A DNA stretch of 64,000 nt, taken from the NCBI GenBank assembly GCA_030323305.1, contig CP106741.1:4463501-4527500 (forward strand). The letters run 5' to 3'. Under the pieces are notes generated by a model. The model was not told where the DNA came from. It did not search any database and saw only the letters and a program-made list of their open reading frames with translations. Made by a program: the position numbers and the translations under genes. The number at the start of each line of letters is the position of its first letter. The stretch's first letter is position 1. Source of the stretch: Paenibacillus sp. CC-CFT747 (GTDB lineage: Bacteria; Bacillota; Bacilli; Paenibacillales; NBRC-103111). Below are positions 26,865 to 37,409 of this stretch, piece after piece.

Positions 26865-27788
26865 GTGAGAAGATTATATACCATCAAAGAAGCAGCACTT
26901 AGAACGGGACTCTCCACCCAATTGATCCGCAAATGGGAGGAGCGGTACGAAGCCGTTATTCCTTCGCGCTTTCCGAACGGCTACCGGGGCTACACTCAGG
27001 AGAATATAGATACGCTGCTTTGGCTGAAGAAGAAAGCGGATGAAGGCATTCCGATCGGGATGGCGGTTCAGGAGCACCGGCTGATGGCGGAGAGACCCGA
27101 CCCGTCCGAGATCAAATCCGCCGGTGAGGCACCGGGAGAGGATTATGTCGGGAGCCTGCTCCAAAGCTTTCTTAACTTGGATGCCTATGCCGCCCAGCAT
27201 CTCTTTGACCGGATGCTTTCCCGCCATCATATGGATTACGTTCTGCTTGAGGTTCTCCAGCCCGTCCTGGTGGAGCTCGGGAAGCGCTGGGAGAGCGGGG
27301 AGATTTCCGAGTTTCAGGAGCATTTCGGGAGCCATTTTGTAAGGGACCGTCTCCTTGCCCTGAAGAACATGTATCGCTCTCCGGTAGACGGGCCCTTGCT
27401 CGTCACCTCGTGCTCCCCGAATGAGCGGCATGAGCTGGGCGTGCTGATTCTTGTCTATTTTGCCGCCCAAAGCGGCTTCCGGATCGTTCATCTAGGTACC
27501 TCGCCATCGGAGAAAGGAATTGTAGACTGTCTGCACCGATTCAAGCCGGCCGCCTTCGCTTTCTCCTCTTCCTCGAGAATGCTGCTTGCGGAAGCCGAGC
27601 CGTTCTACCGCGAGCTCGACAGCCTCATCGAAGAGAACGGGTATCCCACGAAGGTGGTCGTAGGCGGCTCCGTTGTCCGGGAAGACGGCACCATGCCGGG
27701 GACCAAGCACGTTCATATGCTGACCGGAGACGCCAGAGTCGCGATTGAGAAGATGAGAAACCTCATCCGCAATCCGGCACTCCATTGA
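26865..27788 (+). CDS. CarH-like B12-dependent photoreceptor regulator
   Basis: A 307-residue regulator with three parts. An N-terminal MerR-type helix-turn-helix has YTIKEAALRTGLSTQLIRKW. A helical bundle domain contains the light-sensing Wx9EH motif (Trp-142, Glu-152, His-153 in RWESGEISEFQEH). A C-terminal cobalamin-binding domain has ExHxxG (Glu-187, His-189, Gly-192 in NERHELG). CarH tetramers with adenosylcobalamin repress genes in the dark and fall apart in light. The residue after Trp-142 is Glu, not the His I remember from Thermus CarH. GTG 26865 follows a weak GGGGGTG site. No carotenoid or photolyase gene is adjacent. Confidence 0.85.
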   Translation: MRRLYTIKEAALRTGLSTQLIRKWEERYEAVIPSRFPNGYRGYTQENIDTLLWLKKKADEGIPIGMAVQEHRLMAERPDPSEIKSAGEAPGEDYVGSLLQSFLNLDAYAAQHLFDRMLSRHHMDYVLLEVLQPVLVELGKRWESGEISEFQEHFGSHFVRDRLLALKNMYRSPVDGPLLVTSCSPNERHELGVLILVYFAAQSGFRIVHLGTSPSEKGIVDCLHRFKPAAFAFSSSSRMLLAEAEPFYRELDSLIEENGYPTKVVVGGSVVREDGTMPGTKHVHMLTGDARVAIEKMRNLIRNPALH

Positions 27789-27800
27789 ATAGAACGAAAC

Positions 27801-27835
27801 AAAAAACTCACCGGGCCTCAGGCCGGTGAGTTTTG
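27801..27835. terminator. Bidirectional terminator overlapping the end of rqcH
   Basis: The AACTCACCGG / CCGGTGAGTT dyad has A-run and T-run flanks. On the minus strand its left part is the last four rqcH codons (N-S-P-A-stop), and it also terminates the CarH-like gene. Confidence 0.8.
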
Positions 27836-29570
27836 CATTTGTTTGATGAGCTTTTCGTCGGGCGTTACATATAAAGTTTTTTGATGGTCGTAGATCACAA
27901 ACCCGGGCTTGGCTCCGCTAGGCTTGCGTACGTGCCGGATAAGCGTATAATCGACCGGAACCTGGCTCGACTCCTTGGCCTGGCTGTAATAGGCGGCGAG
28001 CGAGGCGGCCTCGAGCAGAGTGGCCTCTCCATAGGAGGCGCTTCGGATGACGACGTGGGAGCCGGGAATATCCTTCGTATGAAGCCACGTATCGCTGGCA
28101 TGAGACAGCCGGTTGGTCAAATACTCGTTCTGGATGTTGTTCTTGCCCACATAGATATCGATTCCTTCACTGGACACGTAGCGGGTAAGGGCGGGCTTGT
28201 CCTTTTTCTTCTTCTTGACCTGCTTGCGTCCCCGGTCCCGGACATACCCCTGCTCGACCAGTTCCTCACGAATCTCCTCGATATCCGCCAGGCTCGCGCT
28301 GTTCAGCTGTTGAAGCAGCGAGTCGAGGTAGCGGATCTCCTCATGGGTTTGAACGAGCTGCTCCTCCACGGCCAGAAGGCTGTTCTTGGTTTTGGTGTAT
28401 TTCTTGAAGTAACGCTGGCTGTTCTCCGAAGGGGTCAGCAGCGGATCCAGCGCTATCGTGACCGGCTTCTGCTCTTCGTCGTAATAGTTGACGACCTCCA
28501 CTTCCTTGTCGCCTTTCTTGAGCAGATGGAGGGATGCGGTCAGCAGCTCCCCGAGAATGCGGTACTTGTCCGCGTCCTTCGCTTCCTCCAAGGTTTCTTC
28601 CAATTTCTCCAGCTTCTTGCCGTTCTTGTTCCGTTCATTGATTAGAAAACGCTGCAGATCTCCCGTTCTCTGCTTGACGGCATCCTTTTCGGCCTTGTCC
28701 CCATAAAAGGCTTCGAGGCATTCGCTTACCGAGGAGAACGTCTCCCGTTCCCCTTGAATATGCGTCAGCTCGATGACCGAAAAGGCCGGCTTGCCCGTTG
28801 CCGCATCCTCCCGGATTTCAGGGAAATAGCGGTTATCCCGGATATCGGACAGAATGCCCTCAAAGGCGTTCCCTAAAGCGTCCAACGGACCGATCCGGTC
28901 ACGCTCGGCACGGGAACGGAAGACCGTCTCCGCCGCAGCGAGAGGGCTGATCCCGCTGAATGCCCCTACCAGACGTTTGGCCAATTGGCCCTCTGACTCG
29001 TCGGCCTCGGCAGCTTGCCCCATGATTTCCCTAAAAGCTTCGCGGTCTACGGTAATGGGATCGGCTTTCCCCTGCTCCGGAGGGGGTATAGGAACTGCCC
29101 GGCAGCACGATCCGGTGGGAACTGATCGCCGGCGTCACATGCTGGATCCCGTCCAGAATCGTCCCGGTTCGGGGATCGATAAGGATGATATTGCTGTGGC
29201 GTCCCATAATTTCCACCACAATTCTCTTGAGGTAGACGTCTCCAAGTTCGTCCCGCTGCCGGATGTCCATATGGACGATCCGTTCCGTTCCGACTTGGCG
29301 TACCTCTTCGATCACTCCGCCTTCGCAGTGCTTCCGCAGAAGCATGCAGAACATAGGCGCTTCCTGGGGATTCTGAAACGACTGCCGGGTCAAATGGATC
29401 CTCGGGTAGGTCGGATTGGCCGAAAGCAGAAGCTTCAGGTTGCTCGCCTGCGCTCGTAATTGCATAACAATATCGGTTCCGGAAGGCTGGTGGATCTTGG
29501 CGATCCGGCCACCGGTCAATTTCTGAAGCTCGTGCACAATGCCGCGCACCACTAGTCCGTCTAAAGCCAT
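27818..29570 (-). CDS. rqcH: Ribosome quality control protein RqcH (NFACT family; frameshifted in this sequence)
   Basis: Binds obstructed 50S subunits and adds C-terminal alanine tails to stalled peptides using tRNA-Ala. NFACT-N begins MALDGLVVRGIVHELQKLTG. A long coiled coil occupies the centre. NFACT-R at the C-terminus has GKNNIQNEYLTNR and DTWLHTKDIPGSHVVIR. A basic KQVKKKKKDK linker precedes NFACT-R. ATG 29570 has GGAG 9 bases upstream. The run at 29082-29086 carries one base too many, or two too few; correction gives YTPPEQGKADPITVDREAF and one frame of about 584 codons. Divergent from the Ca2+ ATPase gene, as yloA and yloB neighbour each other in B. subtilis. Confidence 0.92.
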
Positions 29571-29755
29571 AAGGTTACACTCCATTTCCGGGGGATAGGC
29601 CCCGTTCAATTCCATCCTGTACTATCATGCCATATTTGAACGCAAATTTTAAGGGCGCGGTTGGCTGTAAACCATTCTTTCGTTTGGGATATTCCGACGC
29701 TTGTCTGAATAGATTTAAATTCAGGAGGCTGTCCGACGATCAGGGAGGGAATGGA

Positions 29756-32527
29756 ATGAGTCAGAAGAAGTGGTATCAAATGTCCGTGGAGGAGACGCTG
29801 CACAACCAGCAATCGGACCCGAATCACGGGCTGTCCTGGGAAGCCGTTCGGCAGAGGCAGGAGGAACGAGGACCGAATGTTCTGTCGGAGGGGAAATCGG
29901 TATCGCCCGTTACCTTGTTTCTGAATCAATTCAAAGATTTTATGGTACTGGTGCTGATGGGAGCTACTCTGGTGTCCGGTCTTCTCGGGGAATACCTGGA
30001 TGCCATTACCATCGTGGCCATCATCCTCATTAACGGCATTCTCGGATTTATCCAGGAATTCCGGGCGGAGCGTTCACTTAAGTCACTCAAGGAGCTGTCT
30101 GCGCCGACGGCCAAGGTGGTGAGGGAAGGAGCCCAGCATCTGCTTTCCGCTAAAGAGCTGGTAGAGGGCGACCTCGTCATGCTCGAAGCGGGGGACCGCA
30201 TTCCCGCGGACATCCGATGGATGGAGACGAATGGCGTTTATGTCGAAGAATCCGCCTTGACGGGCGAATCCGTTCCGGTAAGCAAGCATACGGATGCTCT
30301 TCGGGATGCCGAAGTCCCGCTCGGGGACCAGCGAAATTTAGGCTTTATGGGTACGATGCTCACCCGGGGGACGGCGAAGGGCGTGGTGGTCCGGACCGGG
30401 ATGGACACGGAGATGGGCAAAATCGCCGGCCTGATTCAAGGGACGGAAGCGATGGAAACGCCCTTGCAGCACCGGCTGGAGCAGCTTGGCAAAATTCTCA
30501 TTCTCGTTTCCATCGGGCTGACCGTCATGGTCGTGCTCGCGGGTATTCTTCACGGACAGCCGCCTTATGCGATGTTCCTCGCCGGAGTCAGTCTCGCGGT
30601 GGCGGCCATTCCCGAAGGCCTGCCGGCCATCGTAACCATTGCGCTTGCCCTTGGCGTGCAGCGAATGATCAAGCGCAAGGCGATTGTCAGGAAGCTTCCT
30701 CGGTGGAAACCTTAGGCTGCGCCTCCGTCATTTGCTCGGACAAGACCGGCACCTTGACGCAGAACAAGATGACCGTGACCCATCTATGGCGGGGAGGAGA
30801 CCTGCTGGAAGTAACCGGGGACGGCTACACGCCTCACGGGGATATTCTGCACAACGGTAAGCCGGCCGACCTGCGCCAGGATCCCTCTCTTCGCCGTTTG
30901 ATGCAAATTTCCGTGCTTTGCAACAATGCTACCCTGCATAAGGAAGAGACGGAGAGCAAGGGCAAGAAAGGCCGGGAGGAAGCCGCCGAAAGCTGGCAGA
31001 TCAAAGGGGACCCGACGGAAGGCGCTTTGGTCGTCCTTGGAGCGAAAGCCGGCTTGACGCAGGAGTCGCTCGCAGACACGTTTAACCGGGTAGGCGAATA
31101 TCCGTTTGATTCGGAGCGCAAACGGATGTCCGTGCTGCTGGAGCACCAGGGCGGCCGGCTCGTTTTTACAAAGGGTGCTCCGGACATGCTGCTCCAGCAG
31201 TGCCAATACATTCTCTGGGACGACAAAATCATCCCTTTTACCAATACCTTGAAGACAAAAGTGATGGCGGCGAATGAAGGGATGGCCAAATCGGCTCTCC
31301 GCGTTCTCGGCTTGGCTTACCGGGAAATGAAAAGCAGCGAAAGAAACGACAGCCAGGACTCTGTGGAGGCGAACCTGGTGTTCGTCGGGCTGACAGGCAT
31401 GATCGATCCGCCGCGCAAGGAAGTGCGGGATGCCATCTCCAAATGCAAAAAAGCCGGGATCAAGACGGTGATGATCACCGGGGATCACTTGACCACGGCC
31501 GAAGCGATTGCCAAGCAGCTGGGCATGCTCCCCGCTAACGGCATGACCCTGAACGGCCAGCAGATCGAGGCTATGTCGGATGAAGAGCTGGACGGGAAGG
31601 TGGAGAACACGTACGTGTACGCCCGCGTCTCGCCGGAGCACAAGCTTAGAATTGTGAAATCGCTGCAGCGCGGGGGGCATGTGGTGGCCATGACGGGAGA
31701 CGGGGTGAACGATGCTCCGGCCATCAAAGCGGCGGATATCGGCATCTCGATGGGCATCAACGGCACGGATGTGTCCAAGGAAGCCTCCGCGCTTATTCTC
31801 AGCGACGACAATTTCGCCACGATTGTCGCCGCGATTGAAGAGGGCCGCGGAATTTACGAGAACATCCGGAAGTTCATCCGTTACCTGCTGGCCTCCAATG
31901 TCGGCGAAATTTTGACAATGTTCCTGGCGATGATGATGGGCATGCCGCTTCCGCTCGTTCCCATTCAAATCCTGTGGGTCAACCTGGTAACCGATGGTCT
32001 GCCTGCCATGGCACTCGGGGTGGACCAGGCCGAGAAGGATTTGATGCAGCACAGCCCGCGTTCCGCCAAGGAGAATATTTTTGCTAGAAGACTGGGTTGG
32101 AAAATTATTTCCAGGGGATTCTGATAGGTCTCTGTACGCTTGGTGCCTTCTGGATTACGCTTCATACGAACCCGAGCGGCGCCGGAACGCTTGTCAAAGC
32201 CCAGACGGTGGCTTTCGCCACGCTTGTCATGGCCCAGCTCATCCATGTATTCGACTGCCGCAGCTCCCGGTCCATCTTTCACCGCAATCCGCTGCAGAAC
32301 CGGTATCTTGTCGTCGCGGTGCTGTCCTCCGTCGCCCTTATGCTGTGCGTGATGTACGTGCCGGTCCTTCAGCCCATCTTCAAAACCGTTCCGATCGGGA
32401 CGGCCGAATGGATCCTCGTGCTCGTGGCCGCCGCCATTCCATCCGTGCTGATGGGGATCGGAAGCGTGTCCCAAAATCCAGGCAAAAGAAAAAGCTCACC
32501 TATTCCTCCAAGCCGGTGGCCCGCTAA
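29756..32527 (+). CDS. P-type calcium-transporting ATPase, type IIA (frameshifted in this sequence)
   Basis: SERCA-like Ca2+ pump, counterpart of B. subtilis YloB. Motifs: SALTGESVPV (actuator TGES), CSDKTGTLTQNKM (phosphorylated Asp), MTGDGVNDAPAIK (hinge), AAIPEGLPAIVT in M4 and NLVTDGLPAMALGVD in M6 (Ca2+ ligands). GGGAGGG supports ATG 29756. Three one-base gaps occur: near 30699-30701 (restores KLPSVETLGCASV), TT at 32119-32120 (restores SRGFLIGLCTLGAF) and the A-run at 32489-32493 (restores GKRKKLTYSSKPVAR and stop 32527). The last is supported by the terminator directly after 32527, which the uncorrected frame would run through. About 924 codons. Confidence 0.92.
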
Positions 32528-32556
32528 ACCGGACGCGGACGGGCAGGAAGCTACCG

Positions 32557-32591
32557 AAAGAAGTCGATCCCAGGCGATCGGCTTCTTTTTT
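32557..32591 (+). terminator. Terminator after the Ca2+ ATPase gene
   Basis: AAAGAAGTCGATC (32557-32569) pairs with GATCGGCTTCTTT (32576-32588) with one wobble pair, followed by further T residues. Confidence 0.8.
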
Positions 32592-32775
32592 ATGGGCTTA
32601 CATGCAGGAAGGAAGAGTGGAAACGCTCACATAGCCGGATACTCCCTTGGCTATTCTTCTAGTGCAGGAAGAAAAGGGGGAATCGGCCTGTTTTCGCAGG
32701 GAATGGCTTCACTTTTCGAGCATTATTAGCTATGATAGGTGCTATCTATTCTTTATTGATCAGGGTGCGGCGGCT

Positions 32776-33618
32776 GTGAAGTTTACGAAAATGCACGGAT
32801 TGGGCAATGATTTTATTGTAATAGGAGACCGGCAGGAGCTTCCGGCGGAAGCGGCCCGTCTTGCCGTGAAGCTCTGTGACCGGAACTTTGGAATCGGAGC
32901 GGACGGGATGGTCTATCTCCTTCCTTCGGATAAAGCGGACTATCAGATGCGCATCATCAACTCCGACGGCTCCGAAGCGGAGCAATGCGGGAATGCGATC
33001 CGCTGCGCGGCCAAATACCTGTATGACCGGGGAATGGTATCCTCGGAGGAGCTTACGATAGAGACGATCGGAGCGGGCGCGCAGAAAGTAACGGTTAGGG
33101 CCGAGAACGGGAAGGCCGCCGCCGTGAAGGTGGACATGGGCAAGCCCATCCTCGAAGGGCGCAAGGTTCCGACTACCATCGACCGGACTCCGGTCGTGAA
33201 CCAGCCGATCGAAGCGGGCGGGGAATCTTATCATTTCACGGCCGTCTCCATGGGCAACCCGCACTGCGTCATTTTCGTGGATGACGCGGTTGCCTTCGAT
33301 TTGGGGAAATGGGGTCCGCTGCTGGAGACTCATCCTTATTTTCCGAATAAGGTTAACGTGGAATTCGCAACCGTGCGGGACCGGAATCATATCGATATGC
33401 GGGTATGGGAGCGCGGAGCCGGCCCGACGCTCGCCTGCGGCACGGGAGCCTGTGCGACGCTGGTCGCGTCTGTCTTGAACGGCAAGGCAGACCGGGAGGC
33501 GGTCGTTTCACTGAAAGGCGGAGACCTGCAGATCGAGTGGAACGAAGCGGACGGACACCTCTATATGACAGGCCCGGCGGAAGAGGTATTCGAAGGCCGG
33601 CTGGCTGCGGAGGAGTAA
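32776..33618 (+). CDS. dapF: Diaminopimelate epimerase
   Basis: Converts LL- to meso-diaminopimelate for lysine and peptidoglycan synthesis, without a cofactor. The two catalytic cysteines are in EQCGNAIRCAAKYLYD and LACGTGACATLVA. The N-terminus KFTKMHGLGNDFIVI is typical. The 280-residue length supports GTG 32776 as start, although its ribosome site (GGGTGCGG) is poor; the frame is open upstream through a non-coding stretch of about 180 bases. A small gap of 52 bases leads to the yitJ-like gene. Confidence 0.95.
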   Translation: MKFTKMHGLGNDFIVIGDRQELPAEAARLAVKLCDRNFGIGADGMVYLLPSDKADYQMRIINSDGSEAEQCGNAIRCAAKYLYDRGMVSSEELTIETIGAGAQKVTVRAENGKAAAVKVDMGKPILEGRKVPTTIDRTPVVNQPIEAGGESYHFTAVSMGNPHCVIFVDDAVAFDLGKWGPLLETHPYFPNKVNVEFATVRDRNHIDMRVWERGAGPTLACGTGACATLVASVLNGKADREAVVSLKGGDLQIEWNEADGHLYMTGPAEEVFEGRLAAEE

Positions 33619-33670
33619 AAGGATTCCGGCGCCAGCCGGATTTTAATAAGGAAGTTAGGTGGGATGACGG

Positions 33671-35554
33671 ATGAAACCCGATTTGCGCGAAGCCCTGAAG
33701 GAAAGGGTCTTGACCGGAGACGGTGCCATGGGGACCTATTTGTATGAACAGGGCTTTCCTGTGGGGATCTCCTATGAGGAATTGAATTTGACCCGGCCCG
33801 AGGTTATCCGGGATGTGCATAGAAGCTATTACGAAGCCGGAGCCCGGGTGATCGAAACGAACACGTTCTCGGCGAACCGGGAGAAGCTGTCCAAGTTCGG
33901 GCTGGAGCAGGAGGTCGAGGCTATTAACCGGGCCGGGGTGGAGCTCGCCCGTTCCTCGGTGGGCGCCGACGCCTACGTGGTCGGTGCGGTAGGCTCCCTG
34001 CGCACCGCCCGCCGCCGGATGATCCCGTCGGAACAAATCAAGCAGGACTTGAGCCAGCAGATCGTGGAGCTTCTTCAGGCGGGAGTCGACGGTATCCTCC
34101 TGGAGACGTTCTACGAATGGGAAGAAATGAATCTCGTGCTCGGCCTGATCCGAAAGCTGAGTACGGTTCCCGTCATCTGCCAGTTTGCCACGGACGGCAG
34201 CGGCTCCACCCAGGACGGGATTTCCTATCCGGAAGCCTTTCAGCGCTTGAAGGACGAAGGCGCGGATGTGGTCGGCTTCAACTGCCACAGCGGTCCGAAC
34301 GGCATCCTGAGGGCCCTTGAGAAAGTGAGCGGCGCAAGCGGACTCCCCTTCTCCGTGTTCCCCAACGCCGGTCTCCCCGGTTTGGTGGACGGAAGGCTGA
34401 CGTTCCGGGCGACTCCGGAGTATTTTGGCGACACCGCGCGCCGGTTTGCGGACCTCGGAGCCCGGTTGATCGGAGGCTGCTGCGGGACCAATCCGGAGCA
34501 TGTCGCCGCGATGGCGAAGGCTCTGGAAGGCTATGTGCCCGGTTCGGGAGCCGCCCGGCAGGAGCAGACGGATCGCCCGGTCGAGCTCCGGACGGAGCCG
34601 GCCTCCGTTGTTCCATCAGCCGGCGGCCCGTTGGAGGAACCGACCGTTCTGGACCTGGTGAAGGAACGGCATACGGTCATCGTCGAGCTGGACTCTCCCC
34701 GCGGGCTGTCCATTGAGAAGTTCATGAAGGGAGCGGCCGCCCTGAAGGAGGCCGGGGCTGATGCCATCACGATGGCCGACAATTCGCTCGCCCAGACCCG
34801 GATGAGCAACCTGTCGATGGGGTACCTCGTGAAGGACAGACTGGGGATGCGCCCGCTTCTTCATATTGCCTGCCGGGACCGGAATCTGATCGGAACGCAG
34901 TCCCACCTGATGGGACTTCATGCGCTCGGCATCAATCATGTGCTCGCCATTACGGGGGACCCCGCAAGAGTGGGAGACCTGCCCGCGGCAAGCTCCGTTT
35001 ACGATATGAATTCGATCGATCTTATCCGGATGACGAAGCAGCTGAACGACGGCCACGCCTTCTCCGGTAAGCCGCTCAAGGAAAAAGCCCGCTTCATCGT
35101 CGGGGCCGCCTTTGATCCCAATGTGAAATACTTGGAGAAGGCCGTCCAGCGCATGGAGAAAAAAATAGAGGCCGGAGCGGACTTTTTTATGACCCAGCCG
35201 GTATACGAGCACGAGAAAATAGAAATGCTGTATGAAGCTACCAAACATCTCCAGGTGCCTATATTCATAGGGATCATGCCGCTGATCAGCGGACGAAACG
35301 CCGAATTCCTGCATAACGAAGTCCCCGGAATCCGCATCCCCGACGGCATCCGCAAGAGGATGGCGGGGCTGGAGGGAGAAGAGGGCCGGAGGGTCGGCAC
35401 GGAGATTGCAAGAGAGCTTACGGATACGGCGATTCGCTATTTTAAAGGCATCTATTATATGACGCCGATTCTTTTTTACGAGATGACGGCCGAGCTTACA
35501 AGGCACGTTTGGAAAAAGACAAACGCCCTTGTACCCGGTAACAAAATGAATTAA
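33671..35554 (+). CDS. yitJ: Bifunctional homocysteine S-methyltransferase / methylenetetrahydrofolate reductase
   Basis: A fused one-carbon enzyme of 627 residues. The N-terminal half is a zinc-dependent methyltransferase: VGFNCHSGP and GGCCGTNPEH supply the zinc Cys residues. The C-terminal half is the FAD-dependent MetF-type reductase (VIVELDSPRG, VLAITGDPARVGDLPAAS, FFMTQPVYEHEKIEM). Together they make and use methyltetrahydrofolate for methionine synthesis. B. subtilis yitJ has a SAM riboswitch; none is apparent in the 52-base gap here, so control must differ or lie upstream of dapF. Confidence 0.93.
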   Translation: MKPDLREALKERVLTGDGAMGTYLYEQGFPVGISYEELNLTRPEVIRDVHRSYYEAGARVIETNTFSANREKLSKFGLEQEVEAINRAGVELARSSVGADAYVVGAVGSLRTARRRMIPSEQIKQDLSQQIVELLQAGVDGILLETFYEWEEMNLVLGLIRKLSTVPVICQFATDGSGSTQDGISYPEAFQRLKDEGADVVGFNCHSGPNGILRALEKVSGASGLPFSVFPNAGLPGLVDGRLTFRATPEYFGDTARRFADLGARLIGGCCGTNPEHVAAMAKALEGYVPGSGAARQEQTDRPVELRTEPASVVPSAGGPLEEPTVLDLVKERHTVIVELDSPRGLSIEKFMKGAAALKEAGADAITMADNSLAQTRMSNLSMGYLVKDRLGMRPLLHIACRDRNLIGTQSHLMGLHALGINHVLAITGDPARVGDLPAASSVYDMNSIDLIRMTKQLNDGHAFSGKPLKEKARFIVGAAFDPNVKYLEKAVQRMEKKIEAGADFFMTQPVYEHEKIEMLYEATKHLQVPIFIGIMPLISGRNAEFLHNEVPGIRIPDGIRKRMAGLEGEEGRRVGTEIARELTDTAIRYFKGIYYMTPILFYEMTAELTRHVWKKTNALVPGNKMN

Positions 35555-35579
35555 AATAGGGTATCGGATGTGATGGCAC

Positions 35580-36467
35580 ATGATTCGCAGCATGACCGGG
35601 TTCGGACAAGCGAGCCGTACGACAGCCGGTTTTCGCATGCACGCCGAAGTGAAAACGGTGAACCACCGGTATTTGGAAGCGTCGCTTCGCCTTCCTCCCG
35701 GCTACTCCGCTCTCGAGGAGTCCTTGAAGCGGGAGATCCGGGAGAGAATGAAGCGGGGCCGGGTGGATGCGGTCGTGACCATCAGCCGGGAAGGCTCCGG
35801 GGAACGAAGCGGCGCCGCCGCGATCGACTGGGAGCTTGCCGGACGTTATGTGGAAGCGGCCCAAACCCTGAAGGAGAGATTCGGCCTTCCCGGCGAGGTA
35901 ACCGCTAAGGATCTATTGGCTCTGCCGGGGCTGTTCCTCACGGAAAGCCCTGCGGAAGAGGAGCATGAGCCGGTAGCGGCACTCGTAAACGAATGTCTCC
36001 GGGATGCCTTGGAGCAGGCGGTAACCATGAGAAAGCGGGAAGGAGCCTTCCTTCACAAGGATCTTTCCGAGAGGCTGTCTTCCCTGCGAAGTCTGCATTC
36101 TCTGCTCTCGTCCCTGGCTCCCCTTACGGTCGAGGAATACCGCTCCCGGCTGAGGCAGAGGATCAGCGACCTGCTGGGCGAGGTGCCCGTTGATGAGCAG
36201 AGGCTCGCGAACGAAACGGCCTTTTTTGCTGAGCGGGCAGACATTCAGGAGGAGCTGACGCGGCTCGAGAGTCATTTCGGCCAGTTCGCCGGCCTGCTGG
36301 AAGCCGAGGAGCCCGCAGGGCGCAAGCTTGATTTTCTCATTCAGGAAATGAACCGCGAAGTGAACACGATAGGCTCCAAAGGCTCCCAAGCGCAGATTTC
36401 TGCAGCGGTCGTGGAATGGAAGGCGGAGCTGGAGAAAATCCGCGAGCAGGTACAGAATATCGAATAA
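35580..36467 (+). CDS. yloC: YicC/YloC family endoribonuclease
   Basis: A 295-residue YicC-like protein. It opens with the family hallmark MIRSMTGFGQA and the VEV/VKTVNHRYLE segment, and ends with the conserved RKLDFLIQEMNREVNTIGSK and QNIE. Family members are RNA endonucleases that influence sRNA decay and sporulation. The ribosome site upstream of ATG 35580 is weak (GGATGTGAT). It begins the yloC-remA-gmk-rpoZ-coaBC-priA series. Confidence 0.93.
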   Translation: MIRSMTGFGQASRTTAGFRMHAEVKTVNHRYLEASLRLPPGYSALEESLKREIRERMKRGRVDAVVTISREGSGERSGAAAIDWELAGRYVEAAQTLKERFGLPGEVTAKDLLALPGLFLTESPAEEEHEPVAALVNECLRDALEQAVTMRKREGAFLHKDLSERLSSLRSLHSLLSSLAPLTVEEYRSRLRQRISDLLGEVPVDEQRLANETAFFAERADIQEELTRLESHFGQFAGLLEAEEPAGRKLDFLIQEMNREVNTIGSKGSQAQISAAVVEWKAELEKIREQVQNIE

Positions 36468-36517
36468 CATCTAATTCATTCTATAAATTGGTTCAAGAGA
36501 GGCTTGGGAGGAACAAG

Positions 36518-36778
36518 ATGGCTATCAAATTAATCAACATCGGATTCGGAAACATTGTTTCCGCGAACCGCATTATCTCGATAGTAAGCCCGGAATCGGC
36601 ACCGATCAAGCGTATTATCCAGGAAGCCCGGGACCGGCACATGCTGATAGACGCTACATACGGCAGACGGACGCGGGCGGTCATCATTACGGACAGCGAC
36701 CACGTGATCCTGTCTGCGGTGCAGCCCGAAACGGTAGCCCATCGACTTTCGAACAAGGACGACGATCATGACGAATAA
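36518..36778 (+). CDS. remA: Biofilm regulator RemA
   Basis: An 86-residue DNA-binding activator of matrix genes in B. subtilis, also linked to osmoprotection. The signature LINIGFGNIVSANRIISIVS, then APIKRIIQEARDR and IDATYGRRTRAVII, is unmistakable. A GGAGG site 6 bases before ATG 36518 sets the start. The last 11 bases overlap gmk. Confidence 0.95.
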   Translation: MAIKLINIGFGNIVSANRIISIVSPESAPIKRIIQEARDRHMLIDATYGRRTRAVIITDSDHVILSAVQPETVAHRLSNKDDDHDE

Positions 36779-37409
36779 CAACGGCTGGACGCAGAAATCG
36801 GATAAAGGCATCCTGATCGTACTTTCCGGGCCTTCCGGAGTAGGCAAGGGAACGGTATGCTCGGCTCTCCGCCAATGCACGAATGATCTGGTCTATTCCG
36901 TTTCGGCCACGACCCGCAGCCCGCGGGCCGGGGAGCAGGAGGGCGTTAACTACTTCTTTAAGTCCAAAGAGCAGTTTATGTCGATGATAGAACGGGATGA
37001 GCTGCTGGAGTGGGCCGAGTACGTGGGCAATTATTACGGTACCCCGAGGGAGTTCGTCCGCAGCACGCTCGATGCCGGCAAAGATATCATCCTGGAGATC
37101 GAGGTTCAGGGAGCTCTGAAGGTCAAACAGAAGTTCCCCGAAGGCGTGTTTATCTTCCTGCTGCCGCCATCGTTGGATGAACTCGAGCAAAGGATCGTGA
37201 CCCGCGGAACGGATTCGATGGACGCCATCCGGAGCCGGATGAATGCGGCGCGGGAAGAGATCGCCCTGCTGGAGCATTACGATTACGCGATCGTAAACGA
37301 CCGGGTGGAGCTCGCCTGCCAGCGGATTCAAGCTATTCTCGAAGCCGAGCACTGCAAGAAGGAACGCTACTTACCCGTACTACAAAAATGGTTGGAAGAG
37401 GTGCATTGA
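36768..37409 (+). CDS. gmk: Guanylate kinase
   Basis: Phosphorylates GMP to GDP. The P-loop is LSGPSGVGKGT, followed by the GMP-binding block SVSATTRSPRAGEQEGVNY and FLLPPSLDELEQRI. The 213 residues include a short polar N-terminal extension (MTNNNGWTQKSD) compared with the minimal enzyme. The gene overlaps remA and its stop is directly followed by the rpoZ start. Confidence 0.96.
   Translation: MTNNNGWTQKSDKGILIVLSGPSGVGKGTVCSALRQCTNDLVYSVSATTRSPRAGEQEGVNYFFKSKEQFMSMIERDELLEWAEYVGNYYGTPREFVRSTLDAGKDIILEIEVQGALKVKQKFPEGVFIFLLPPSLDELEQRIVTRGTDSMDAIRSRMNAAREEIALLEHYDYAIVNDRVELACQRIQAILEAEHCKKERYLPVLQKWLEEVH

Noticed and set aside
32528..32729. C-terminal extension of the Ca2+ ATPase past 32527.
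   Set aside because: It would run through a clear terminator; one extra A in the run at 32489-32493 gives a natural end at 32527.
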